A DNA stretch of 37,087 bases from JAGNXB01 sp964471595 (lineage in GTDB: Bacteria; Bacteroidota; Bacteroidia; Chitinophagales; Saprospiraceae). Both the position numbers and the translations under genes were made by a program. Positions 1 through 7,381 of the stretch are shown piece after piece. The stretch covers positions 1-37,087 of the forward strand of contig CAYYGN010000027.1 in NCBI GenBank assembly GCA_964471595.1, read 5' to 3'. How positions within the stretch are numbered: the stretch's first letter is position 1; each line of letters starts with the position of its first letter. Below the pieces are notes generated by a model. It ran no database searches, was not told the DNA's origin, and was given only the letters and a program-made list of their open reading frames with translations.

Positions 1-761
1 TGTTCACGCTTTTGCCCTACCTGCCGATTTACGAAAATTTCAATCTGACCGTCCACGAAGCCATCCGCGGTGTCATGCCAGGTACGGCAGGCGATTGGTT
101 GTTTGAATTCCTCGACGACATCGCCACCCGTGAACGCCGGGGATTGCTGTCTTTCAGTACACTGCTTTTCCTGTATTTTTCCACGAGTGGCACCGCCACA
201 CTCATGTACAGCTTTGAAAAACAATACCCGGAAATATTCAAGAATCGTGGTGTGCTCATGATCCGGTGGATCGCTCTGTGGCTTACCCTTTTGCTGGCGA
301 CGCTGGTCATCTGCTCGATCGGTCTCATCATCGCCGGAAGCGCCCTCATCCATCTACTGGCCGACCATTTCCATTGGGATCAAGGCACTACTTTCAGTTT
401 GGACCTCCTCCGCTGGATCCTGGTCATCATGCTGTTCTATGCCAGCATCGCTTTGTTGTACCGGTACGGGGCCCCCACCCACAGGAAATTCCGGTTTTTC
501 AGTACCGGTGCTACCGTTGCTACCGTTCTCGCCATCGCCTCCTCCGTGCTTTTTTCCCTTTACATCAATTCCTTCGGTACCTACAACAAACTGTACGGAT
601 CCATCGGTACGGTCATCGCCCTCATGCTTTGGTTGCAGATCAATGCCTTTTCCATCATTTCGGGCTATGAACTCAATACCGCCATACTTTTCCACCGCGT
701 AACAGCCCGTCTGAAACGGGAAAGCGAATTGGCGGAAAAGCAATCTGCCGAATCCGGATAA
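1..761 (+). CDS. YihY/BrkB family inner membrane protein, 5' end outside window
   Basis: The reading frame is open to the left edge (first full codon at position 3), so the N-terminus is missing. About 250 residues are visible. They carry several hydrophobic segments and end with the family's conserved last helix, which reads GSIGTVIALMLWLQ followed by an ELN motif, then a short charged tail. BrkB/YihY proteins are polytopic inner membrane proteins of about 280-320 residues and unsettled function; the old name 'ribonuclease BN' is wrong for them. The TTG at position 12 is not a credible start because the family has more sequence upstream. The gene converges on gluQ with an 81-bp gap in which I see no clear terminator. 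Family assignment is firm; function is unknown. Confidence 0.85.
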   Translation, partial: FTLLPYLPIYENFNLTVHEAIRGVMPGTAGDWLFEFLDDIATRERRGLLSFSTLLFLYFSTSGTATLMYSFEKQYPEIFKNRGVLMIRWIALWLTLLLATLVICSIGLIIAGSALIHLLADHFHWDQGTTFSLDLLRWILVIMLFYASIALLYRYGAPTHRKFRFFSTGATVATVLAIASSVLFSLYINSFGTYNKLYGSIGTVIALMLWLQINAFSIISGYELNTAILFHRVTARLKRESELAEKQSAESG

Positions 762-842
762 TTTCGCGATCAGCCGTACCGGTTTGATCCGGACGAAAGG
801 AGACACTGGCCGCAAGGAAAAGTATGGCCCGTATGGGTAAGC

Positions 843-1676
843 TCATACCTGCATGCGCCCCAACCATTGTTGGGCCACCTCCTCCAGGGTGGCGAGGGTA
901 TTGCCTTCATCCCTCCAGACACGCAATGATCCCGCTCCTTCCGATTTGGACAATTTTCTGCCCCATTCGTCCTTCCACAATGGATGATGGCAGAAAAAGG
1001 CCTGATGAAAGGCTGGTTCGTCCAGGATTCTGGCCAGATAACACTGCGCCCCGGTAGAGGGCCGGAGGTCTTCACCCCGGACAATCCCGTCCACCCCGAA
1101 ATACAGATCATCCGTCAGGGAGGCCACCTGATAGGATGGCTGTCCGTCCTTTTGCCGGATAACGAAATCTCCCATGGCCGTGTCCAGCCGGATGCTGTTC
1201 ATCCCCGCTCCTTCGCGGAAGTGTACTGTCGTATTTTCCGGTACACGAATGCGCCAGGCCGCACCGGGCGTATCCAGGGGCAACGACTTTTCTCTGCAAT
1301 GCCCAGTATATGCAATGGTATCGGCCGAACTACGGGTTTGTCTCCTGCTGCAGGTACAGGCATACACCAGCCCGGTGGCGACCAGACGCTCCAGCGTTTG
1401 CCGGTACAGGTGCCTGCGATGTTGTTGGGACCAGACCGCATGGAATTCCGCCGGGTTGCGAGGACCCTCGTCCCAGTTTATTTCCAACCAATACAATTGG
1501 TGGAAGAGGTCTTCCAGGTACCTTTCGCGATATCGACCGCGGTCAAGATCATCCACACGCAGGAGGACGCAGGCCCCGTACTGTCGGGCCAGCAATCCGG
1601 TGAACAGGAACGATGCCGCATTCCCGGGATGGATATATCCGCTCGGTGTTGGAGCGATGCGCGTCAGCCGGAACAC
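843..1676 (-). CDS. gluQ: Glutamyl-Q tRNA(Asp) synthetase
   Basis: This 277-residue protein is a class I glutamyl-tRNA synthetase catalytic core without the anticodon-binding domain. That is the hallmark of GluQ (YadB), which activates glutamate and attaches it to queuosine at the wobble base of tRNA(Asp). A HIGH-type motif reads HPGN at residues 16-19, and the KMSKS-type loop reads KLSKS at 241-245. A zinc site of the YadB pattern is visible: C107, C109, Y123 and C127. These zinc residues and the short length favour GluQ over a true GltX. It starts 17 bp after the upstream membrane-protein gene ends, so the two are probably co-transcribed. Nothing links its function to nitrous oxide respiration. 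Confidence 0.88.
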   Translation of the reverse strand: MFRLTRIAPTPSGYIHPGNAASFLFTGLLARQYGACVLLRVDDLDRGRYRERYLEDLFHQLYWLEINWDEGPRNPAEFHAVWSQQHRRHLYRQTLERLVATGLVYACTCSRRQTRSSADTIAYTGHCREKSLPLDTPGAAWRIRVPENTTVHFREGAGMNSIRLDTAMGDFVIRQKDGQPSYQVASLTDDLYFGVDGIVRGEDLRPSTGAQCYLARILDEPAFHQAFFCHHPLWKDEWGRKLSKSEGAGSLRVWRDEGNTLATLEEVAQQWLGRMQV

Positions 1677-1693
1677 GCCGCTAAGTTAATGGG

Positions 1694-2947
1694 TCAGGAA
1701 TGCTGACGGGTGTCCGGAACGCTTATCGCCTCCCGGGCAGGAGGATTGTTCTTTGGCAGGAATTGGGCATAAAGAATGAGCGCGACACCCAGCGGCAAGA
1801 GCACGGACACGGCGAACAGCGATTCGTGATAAAAAGGTATAAATCCCTGGCCCATCCAGATCAAAAGTCCCTGTAAAAACAGTAAAGCTTCACTTCCGGC
1901 AAAGCCCGACAGCAACAGGACCAAGCCCCAGGTAGCAAGCCCACGGTCCAGTAGGACCAATCCCGTCCGGCGGGCATAAGCGAGGACGAAAAACGTCACT
2001 GTTCCCAGGAGGATGAGGTGGATGAATCCCAGGACAAAATTTCGGATGGTAAAGGAAATGGTCGCCACCGCCGGCCAAAATACCACAGACTGTATCAGGA
2101 TGCGGGTGATGAATGCCCCGAAGGCCACCCCCAAAAGCACCCGGGTCCAGCCATCGGCCATTCGGCGCAACCTGTGATGGACCTTCTTCAGGCCGCCGAA
2201 AAAATAAAGGAGAGCTACCAACTGACAGACGACGCCCATACTGTTGATGCCAAAAACCAAAGGACCGGGATTGGACCATGCAATGGACAAGGCATAGGTC
2301 AATAAACAGGATATCGCGAGCAGGAGAAAAAATAAGCGGCCGTTTTTGACCGGCCATTCGGTACCTGCACTGGCGGCCCAATGGAAAAAGAGCGCCAGAC
2401 AGGCAAAGGTGAACCATCCATTGAACTGGAAGTGCAGGTAAAACTGAACGGCCATATAATAAATGGCCTTGCCCTGCAGTCCCTGTGTCAATATGACGGG
2501 CATGGACCACAGCGCCAGCGTGGAGACTACCAAAAAAATCAGACTGCCCTGTAGAAACAAACGCGCCAGGCCCGTTGCCTTTTGGTCCTTCCACAAACGG
2601 AAAACAAACACATAAGACAACAAGCTGTGCAGGACAGAAAAAGTGATGGACCAGGTCCCGTATCCTTCAACGGGAAATGCGATCATCATACCCGCAACTG
2701 AAAGTCCGGTAATGACAGCGAGGCGTCCGTATTTCCAGGCTTTTTCTCCGGCAAATACCCGCACCATCAGGGCAAACAATGCCAGGTACAGCCAGCCCAG
2801 CATGGCGACATGGGAGTGGGCATGTACCCAATACCGGTAATGAAGCCAGGATACTTCTTCGACAAAAGCCCAGCGCAACAACGTCCCGATAAGGGCAGCC
2901 ACCAGGAAAAAGCCGAGGCCAATACGGAAGATGGTGGGTGGAAGCAT
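1694..2947 (-). CDS. Heme-copper-oxidase-subunit-I-like 12-helix membrane protein
   Basis: The 417-residue protein is almost entirely hydrophobic, with roughly 12 predicted transmembrane helices. Histidines sit at helix positions typical of heme-binding membrane proteins: H42, H44 and H46 in VHAHSHVAMLGW, H107, H172 in FYLHFQFNGW, H189, and H310 in a late helix. The HAHSH and LHFQFNGW motifs resemble heme-copper oxidase subunit I relatives, but I cannot place it in the cbb3, aa3 or NorB subfamilies. It does not show the NnrS signature I would expect. It lies 67 bp downstream of the monoheme cytochrome gene on the same strand and beside the nos cluster, so an electron-transfer or NO-related role is plausible (inference). 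I consider the product a conserved protein of unknown function. Confidence 0.6.
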   Translation of the reverse strand: MLPPTIFRIGLGFFLVAALIGTLLRWAFVEEVSWLHYRYWVHAHSHVAMLGWLYLALFALMVRVFAGEKAWKYGRLAVITGLSVAGMMIAFPVEGYGTWSITFSVLHSLLSYVFVFRLWKDQKATGLARLFLQGSLIFLVVSTLALWSMPVILTQGLQGKAIYYMAVQFYLHFQFNGWFTFACLALFFHWAASAGTEWPVKNGRLFFLLLAISCLLTYALSIAWSNPGPLVFGINSMGVVCQLVALLYFFGGLKKVHHRLRRMADGWTRVLLGVAFGAFITRILIQSVVFWPAVATISFTIRNFVLGFIHLILLGTVTFFVLAYARRTGLVLLDRGLATWGLVLLLSGFAGSEALLFLQGLLIWMGQGFIPFYHESLFAVSVLLPLGVALILYAQFLPKNNPPAREAISVPDTRQHS

Positions 2948-3014
2948 GGGTCAAGGAATGGCGGACCGGACCGCCTCGCCAGGCAGTCCGGTCCCATCGC
3001 AGGATTCTTCGGAA

Positions 3015-3491
3015 TTACTGACCTACGGTTTTGCCGTCGTTGGCAAACATGAATTCCAAAACGGCACGGGCATCATCCGGGGTGAGGTTCTGGTTGGGCA
3101 TGCGGACCAGGCACTCTTTCAGGAGGGCCTGAGCGGTCGGATCCGCCTCCAGCATGACATCCACATTCGTGATCATGTTCATGATCCATTCGGGTTTCCG
3201 GCGTTCGGTGATGCCTTTGAACCCTGGCCCCACCACCCGTTGGTCGGTGGTTTTGTGGCAGGCGGCACATTTGAGGTCTACGATCGACTGGCCCTGACTG
3301 ACAAGGGAGGCCACAAGCGGATCATTGAGCGCGACCTCCTTGTACTCTCCTACCCCTTTGCCGTCATCCGCAGGTGCATCCGCCACCATGCTTTCAGGGG
3401 CCTCGGCTTCGCCGGTGGCATTATCGTCACTGCCTCCACAAGCAGCGGCCAATATCAACAGAAGGAAGAAAGGGAAAATGACCTTTTTCAT
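3015..3491 (-). CDS. Monoheme c-type cytochrome lipoprotein
   Basis: The 158-residue precursor starts with a signal peptide ending in a lipobox (LAAAC, acylated C18). An acidic, Ala/Gly-rich linker follows to about residue 55, then a small class I cytochrome c domain. The heme site is CAACH at 75-79, and M131 in RMPNQNL is the likely distal ligand. It should sit on the periplasmic side of a membrane and shuttle single electrons. With nosZ divergently encoded and no nosR or nosC gene visible, it is a reasonable electron donor to N2O reductase or partner of the adjacent membrane protein (inference). A regulatory dyad and an FNR-like box lie between it and the Rrf2 gene. Confidence 0.85.
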   Translation of the reverse strand: MKKVIFPFFLLLILAAACGGSDDNATGEAEAPESMVADAPADDGKGVGEYKEVALNDPLVASLVSQGQSIVDLKCAACHKTTDQRVVGPGFKGITERRKPEWIMNMITNVDVMLEADPTAQALLKECLVRMPNQNLTPDDARAVLEFMFANDGKTVGQ

Positions 3492-3524
3492 AGGACAAAG
3501 TTTTGAGTGAAGATGGAAGGTTGA

Positions 3525-3541
3525 TATGAAGGTACTTCATA
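3525..3541. promoter_or_regulatory. 17-bp perfect dyad upstream of cytochrome c gene
   Basis: TATGAAG-GTA-CTTCATA is a perfect 7-3-7 inverted repeat located 34-50 bases upstream of the cytochrome start codon, just after the Rrf2 stop codon. It has the look of a dimeric regulator's operator. The adjacent Rrf2 protein is the obvious candidate ligand, though it does not match the known enterobacterial NsrR motif. Function is inferred only from symmetry and position. Confidence 0.35.
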
Positions 3542-3549
3542 ATGATCAA
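3536..3549 (-). promoter_or_regulatory. FNR-like box upstream of cytochrome c gene
   Basis: On the minus strand the sequence reads TTGAT-CATT-ATGAA, matching the TTGAT-N4-ATCAA FNR/DNR consensus at 9 of 10 positions. Its centre is about 51 bases upstream of the cytochrome start codon. It overlaps both the 17-bp dyad and the Rrf2 stop codon, so chance similarity is possible. No good TAnnTTTG element is found at the ideal distance. Confidence 0.3.
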
Positions 3550-3971
3550 ATTTTCATGTCTTCCCGGGAAATCCGCTGTGCCAAATCACCAATTGCCTGG
3601 TATTTGAGCTGGTAGTGGAGTCCTTCCCGGTAGGCCATGGCCTGAAAGTGCAGCGGACAAGGATGGGTGCCGGAACAAACCGGCAATCCCAGGATACAGG
3701 ACGTGAATGCGTCCGGTCCGTCAATGCTCAGCACGATTTGCTTGAGCGTCACCTCCTGGTTGCGTTCACTGAGAAAAAAACCTCCCCGGGGCCCTTTGAC
3801 CGAGGAAATGAGGTGCCCGCGTACCATTTGCTGGAGCACTTTGGCCAAAAAAGGCTGGGGTACTTCCAGTTGGTCGGCCAATTCCCGGACGCCTATGCGC
3901 GCACCGTCCACGGCGTGGACGGCCAGATACAGGGCAGCCCGAATAGCGTATTGACAGCTCTTGGAAAACAT
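3546..3971 (-). CDS. Rrf2 family transcriptional regulator, probably Fe-S dependent (NsrR/IscR-like)
   Basis: The 141-residue protein has the Rrf2 winged-helix fold. The N-terminus begins MFSKSCQYAIRAALYLA, with a recognition helix around 37-50 and a wing at 58-66 reading GPRGGF. Three cysteines at C92, C99 and C105, with H108 just after, sit where IscR and NsrR bind an iron-sulfur cluster; the spacing here is C-X6-C-X5-C. NsrR senses nitric oxide through its cluster and often controls genes for NO and N2O metabolism. Standing divergent to nosZ and next to the cytochrome gene, and with ric in the same island, it is likely the local NO or Fe-S sensor (inference). An IscR-type role cannot be excluded. 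Confidence 0.85.
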   Translation of the reverse strand: MFSKSCQYAIRAALYLAVHAVDGARIGVRELADQLEVPQPFLAKVLQQMVRGHLISSVKGPRGGFFLSERNQEVTLKQIVLSIDGPDAFTSCILGLPVCSGTHPCPLHFQAMAYREGLHYQLKYQAIGDLAQRISREDMKI

Positions 3972-3988
3972 GTACGTGATTGTGAAGG

Positions 3989-3996
3989 CAAAATTA
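3989..3996 (-). promoter_or_regulatory. Candidate -7 element for the Rrf2 gene
   Basis: The minus strand reads TAATTTTG, a full match to the Bacteroidota -7 consensus TAnnTTTG, 17 bases upstream of the Rrf2 start codon. No -33 TTTG is seen at the usual distance, so the call rests on the -7 element and position. Confidence 0.4.
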
Positions 3997-4128
3997 AGAG
4001 AAAAAGACTTTTTTATCCCTTTTATGAAGTCCCTGGTGCCAATAGTTCCGGACTTTACAATCCAGGCACGGTCGAAATATCAATAAAAAACAATCTTATT
4101 TATTGGTTTTACGCAAATTATGAAATTT

Positions 4129-4142
4129 TTGATCAAGATCAC
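4129..4142 (+). promoter_or_regulatory. FNR/CRP-type box upstream of nosZ (distal)
   Basis: TTGAT-CAAG-ATCAC matches the TTGAT-N4-ATCAA consensus of FNR/DNR/NnrR regulators at 9 of 10 positions. Its centre (4135.5) lies about 63-66 bases upstream of the transcription start predicted from the -7 element at 4188. That is the class I activator zone. Activation of nos genes by FNR/DNR-type regulators under low oxygen or NO is established in other denitrifiers; here it is inferred. Confidence 0.6.
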
Positions 4143-4150
4143 TGGCATCC

Positions 4151-4164
4151 ATGACTTTCGTCAT
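4151..4164 (+). promoter_or_regulatory. Second CRP/FNR-architecture dyad upstream of nosZ (proximal)
   Basis: ATGAC-TTTC-GTCAT is a perfect 5-4-5 inverted repeat, the geometry bound by CRP/FNR family dimers, with half-sites that differ from the distal box. Its centre (4157.5) is exactly 22 bp (two helical turns) from the distal box centre and about 41-44 bases upstream of the predicted start. That is the class II activator position. The identity of the regulator is not visible in the window. Confidence 0.45.
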
Positions 4165-4187
4165 TCCCCTTCGAAAAAGGGCACAAG

Positions 4188-4195
4188 TACCTTTG
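4188..4195 (+). promoter_or_regulatory. Bacteroidota -7 element of the nosZ promoter
   Basis: TACCTTTG is a full match to TAnnTTTG. No TTTG is found 19-21 bases upstream, which fits an activator-dependent promoter served by the two dyads just upstream. The predicted leader is about 95 nt. The rest of the 321-bp gap between the Rrf2 gene and nosZ holds no open frame I would call a gene. Confidence 0.55.
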
Positions 4196-4292
4196 TAAAA
4201 GATATGCGGGTCCTTTATTTGGATACAGGGATCACGCCATACCCACCGGCCTTTTCCAACTCACTATTCAATAACCCGTAAATTTTGAAAAC

Positions 4293-6281
4293 ATGAAAAA
4301 CACGCCAGGCATTTTGCTCGCAGGCTTCGTGCTGTTGGCAGCGGCCGCCCTTCTGGGCACCGGCTGTGGCAACAAAGGCTCCGGTAAATTGAGTGCCGGG
4401 GCTCTGGCCGGGGATGCCGCTTCCGCGGTGTACATCCCGCCAGGAGAACATGACGAATTCTATGGTTTCTTCTCCGGTGGATTCAGCGGCCAGGTCAGCG
4501 TAGTGGGCCTGCCCTCAGGCCGGACACTCAAAGTCATCCCGGTTTTTGCCCTGGATGCGGAAAAAGGGTACGGATTTTCGGAGGAAACCAAACCCCTGCT
4601 CAACACCTCGTGGGGATTCATCCCCTGGGACGACGCCCACCACCCCAAACTCTCCCAAACCAAGGGTGAGACCGACGGGCGGTGGCTGTTCATCAATGGC
4701 AACAACACACCCCGTGTAGCGCGGATCGACCTTTCCACCTTCGAAACGGTAGAAACCATCGAACTGCCGAATAGCGGTGGCAACCACAGCTCTCCTTACC
4801 TGACCGAAAACACGGAATATGTGGTCGCCGGCACGCGATTTAGTGTGCCTTATCCGCAAAAGGACGTCCCGGTCAGCACCTTCAAGGAGAACTTCAAAGG
4901 CGTCATCTCCTTCATCAGCGTGGAACAGCAACACGGTCACATGGATCTGGCCTTCCAGATCATGATGCCGGCTTTTGACTACGATCTGGCTTCTTCCGGC
5001 AAGGGACCATCCCACGGGTGGACCTTTTTCACTTGCTACAATACGGAGAAAGCCTACACGCTCAAGGAGGTCAATGCTTCCCAGAATGACAAGGACTTCA
5101 TTGCCGCCATCAACTGGAAAAAGGCCGAAGAATATATCCAGCAGGGCAAATTCACGGAAGTGCCTGCCGAATACGCTTCCAATCGCATGAACGAGGAAAC
5201 TCAATCCGCGGAATCCACCATGAAGAAAAGCGTTCGGATTCTTGATCCCGCCCAATGTCCCGGCGTGGTTTACTTCTTGCCTACGCCCAAATCCCCCCAT
5301 GGTGTGGACGTCAACCCCACCGGGGAATACATTGTCGGCTCGGGCAAATTGAGCGCCAATCTCACCGTGCATTCCTTTGACAAGATGTTGAAGGCCATTG
5401 AAAACAAAGCCTTCGAAACCGAGATTGACGGCATACCCGTGCTGAAATACGACGAGGTGGTGGCCGGTGTGGTCAAGGAGCCCGGTCTGGGACCGCTACA
5501 CACGGAATTTGACGACAACGGGAATGCCTACACCACATTTTTCATCTCCTCGGAGATCGTCAAGTGGAAAGTCGGTACCTGGGAAGTACTGGATCGTGCA
5601 CCCTGCTATTATTCGGTCGGTCACCTCATGATCCCCGGTGGCAGCTCGCGCAAACCACAAGGCAAATACATGGTGGCGCTCAACAAGATCACCAAAGACC
5701 GGTATCTGCCTACTGGCCCGGAAATGAACCATTCGGCCCAGCTCTACGACATCTCCGGAGACAAGATCAAGCTCCTGCTCGACTTTCCGACCCATGGTGA
5801 ACCCCACTATGCCCAAGGAATTTCAGCCGACCGTGTGGCGCCCAAATCCAAGAAGTTTTTCCCTATCGAGCAAAACAAACACCCGTTCCGCGCGCTGGGA
5901 GAAAAGGAAACCAAGGTCGTCCGCGAAGGCAATGTCGTCCGGATCTACATGACCACCATACGCAGTCACTTTGCCCCCGACTGGGTTGAGGGCATCAAAG
6001 TGGGTGATGATGTGTACTTCCACATTACCAATCTGGAACAAGACTGGGATGTACCGCATGGATTCTCCATGATGGGCGCCCAAAATGCCGAACTTCTCGT
6101 CATGCCCGGTCAGACCCGGACCTTGCGCTGGTCACCTAAAAAAACCGGGGTTTATCCGTTCTATTGCACCGACTTCTGCTCGGCGCTTCACCAGGAAATG
6201 CAGGGGTACATCCGCGTCTCTCCCAAGGAGGCCAATGTGCCTGTCAAATGGGGATTGGGAGAGGACACTTTCCCTCTCTGA
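4293..6281 (+). CDS. nosZ: Nitrous oxide reductase, clade II Sec-type
   Basis: This 662-residue multicopper enzyme reduces N2O to N2 in the periplasm. The N-terminus is a Sec or lipoprotein-like signal (GTGC at 23-25 region), with no twin arginine, which marks clade II. Seven histidines fall at the spacing known for the CuZ cluster: H116, H117, H164, H336, H403, H444 and H505. The C-terminal cupredoxin domain has the CuA ligands H589, C625, C629, H633 and M636 in YCTDFCSALHQEM. D627 replaces the tryptophan found in clade I, as usual for clade II. No key residue is missing, so the enzyme should be active. It heads the nos operon and is followed by a strong RNA hairpin. Confidence 0.97.
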   Translation: MKNTPGILLAGFVLLAAAALLGTGCGNKGSGKLSAGALAGDAASAVYIPPGEHDEFYGFFSGGFSGQVSVVGLPSGRTLKVIPVFALDAEKGYGFSEETKPLLNTSWGFIPWDDAHHPKLSQTKGETDGRWLFINGNNTPRVARIDLSTFETVETIELPNSGGNHSSPYLTENTEYVVAGTRFSVPYPQKDVPVSTFKENFKGVISFISVEQQHGHMDLAFQIMMPAFDYDLASSGKGPSHGWTFFTCYNTEKAYTLKEVNASQNDKDFIAAINWKKAEEYIQQGKFTEVPAEYASNRMNEETQSAESTMKKSVRILDPAQCPGVVYFLPTPKSPHGVDVNPTGEYIVGSGKLSANLTVHSFDKMLKAIENKAFETEIDGIPVLKYDEVVAGVVKEPGLGPLHTEFDDNGNAYTTFFISSEIVKWKVGTWEVLDRAPCYYSVGHLMIPGGSSRKPQGKYMVALNKITKDRYLPTGPEMNHSAQLYDISGDKIKLLLDFPTHGEPHYAQGISADRVAPKSKKFFPIEQNKHPFRALGEKETKVVREGNVVRIYMTTIRSHFAPDWVEGIKVGDDVYFHITNLEQDWDVPHGFSMMGAQNAELLVMPGQTRTLRWSPKKTGVYPFYCTDFCSALHQEMQGYIRVSPKEANVPVKWGLGEDTFPL

Positions 6282-6299
6282 TCCCGTTCTCTTTGCCTA

Positions 6300-6331
6300 A
6301 GTAACCGGGAGCCAAAATGCTCCCGGTTACT
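6300..6331 (+). other. Strong intercistronic RNA hairpin after nosZ
   Basis: AGTAACCGGGAGC (6300-6312) pairs perfectly over 13 bp with GCTCCCGGTTACT (6319-6331) around a CAAAAT loop. It begins 19 bases after the nosZ stop and ends 16 bases before the next start codon. There is no T-run, so it is not a standard intrinsic terminator. A 3' end-protecting or transcript-attenuating structure that raises nosZ mRNA over the accessory genes is the natural reading (inference). Confidence 0.75.
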
Positions 6332-6347
6332 ACCCAACCCAAGTATC

Positions 6348-6932
6348 ATGAAAACGCTTCCCCGCATCCTCATGGTTTTTGCCGTCGGCGCCCTGATGAT
6401 GTTGTTCCTTTTCCCCATGTGGCGAATAACGCTCTATGCACCCCAGTATCCGGACGGCGTCACCATGTACATCTGGATCAACAAGTTGGAAGGCGAAACA
6501 CCCGGTACCATCCAGAACATCAACATCCTCAACCACTATGTGGGCATGAAGTACATCGAACCTGATGCCATTCCCGAATTGAAGTATTTCCCCTCGGTCA
6601 TTTTGGCCATGGGATTCCTGGGTTTGCTGGCAGCAGGACTCAACCGCTATTGGGGCTATTGGGTGTGGGCAATCCTTTTTGTCATCATGGCGGCGCTCGG
6701 CATGTATGATTTCTATCTGTGGGAATATGACTACGGGCACTCGCTGAGTGATACGGCTCCCATCAAGATCCCGGGTGCCTCCTTCCAGCCTCCGCTGATC
6801 GGCACCAAAGACATTCTGAATTTCGTAGCGGAATCCTTCCCGCACACAGGGGGATATCTGGCCGGACTGGCTGGCCTGCTGGCCCTGGGAGCCGGCTGGC
6901 TTTCCCTTCGCCTAAAAAAGCAAGCCGCATGA
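6348..6932 (+). CDS. Four-helix membrane protein of the nos operon, NosB-like
   Basis: The 194-residue protein has four predicted transmembrane segments (about 5-27, 81-97, 104-124 and 168-188). A periplasmic-sized loop at 28-80 carries the conserved-looking INILNHYVGMKYI. It follows nosZ directly and overlaps nosL by 4 bp (ATGA), which implies translational coupling. Clade II nos clusters such as that of Wolinella carry a polytopic protein, NosB, just after nosZ in place of NosR; position and topology match that, but I did not confirm homology. The H63-x-x-x-M67 pair in the loop might bind a metal (speculation). I leave the symbol blank. Confidence 0.7.
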   Translation: MKTLPRILMVFAVGALMMLFLFPMWRITLYAPQYPDGVTMYIWINKLEGETPGTIQNINILNHYVGMKYIEPDAIPELKYFPSVILAMGFLGLLAAGLNRYWGYWVWAILFVIMAALGMYDFYLWEYDYGHSLSDTAPIKIPGASFQPPLIGTKDILNFVAESFPHTGGYLAGLAGLLALGAGWLSLRLKKQAA

Positions 6933-7369
6933 AAAAACTGATATTTTCCTGCCTGAGTGTCGTTGCCCTGATGGTAATGGCCTGTGACTCCACCCCGCGC
7001 GATGTCGATTACGGATCGGATATGTGCGTGTACTGCAAGATGTCGATCGTCGATCAACAACACGCCGCCCGGGCGGTCAGTGACAAGGGCAAGGTGTTCA
7101 TGTTTGATGCCATAGAATGCCTCGTCCCCTTCTTGGCCTCCCAGGAAGGCAGTTCCTGGAAATCACTGGAAGTGAATGATTACGACAAGCCCGGAACGCT
7201 GATACCCGCAGAGAGCAGCTATTATCTCATCAGCCGCTCATTGCCGAGCCCCATGGGGGCATTCCTGAATGGTTTTGCCTCGCGGGAAAGAGCCCTGGAA
7301 ATGCAAAAGACCCACGAAGGACAAGTGTTTGCTTGGGATGAACTGATTCAACATTTGCCTCACCATTAA
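6929..7369 (+). CDS. nosL: NosL copper-chaperone lipoprotein
   Basis: The 146-residue precursor has a lipobox (VMAC, acylated C19) and a NosL domain. The N-terminal metal motif MCVYCKM is at residues 32-38, the central KVFMFDAIECL at 55-65, and the conserved SPMGA at 107-111. NosL is an outer-leaflet-facing lipoprotein that binds Cu(I) and passes copper to apo-NosZ with help from NosDFY. The start codon overlaps the stop of the upstream gene, and the FAS1 gene begins 12 bp after its stop. Residues and context agree, so the call is firm. Confidence 0.93.
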   Translation: MKKLIFSCLSVVALMVMACDSTPRDVDYGSDMCVYCKMSIVDQQHAARAVSDKGKVFMFDAIECLVPFLASQEGSSWKSLEVNDYDKPGTLIPAESSYYLISRSLPSPMGAFLNGFASRERALEMQKTHEGQVFAWDELIQHLPHH

Positions 7370-7381
7370 AACCACCCTGAC

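Noticed and set aside
2018..2305. Many open frames opposite real genes, such as those inside the 417-residue membrane protein, nosZ and lysC
   Set aside because: They are antisense shadows of GC-rich coding sequence with no family motifs.
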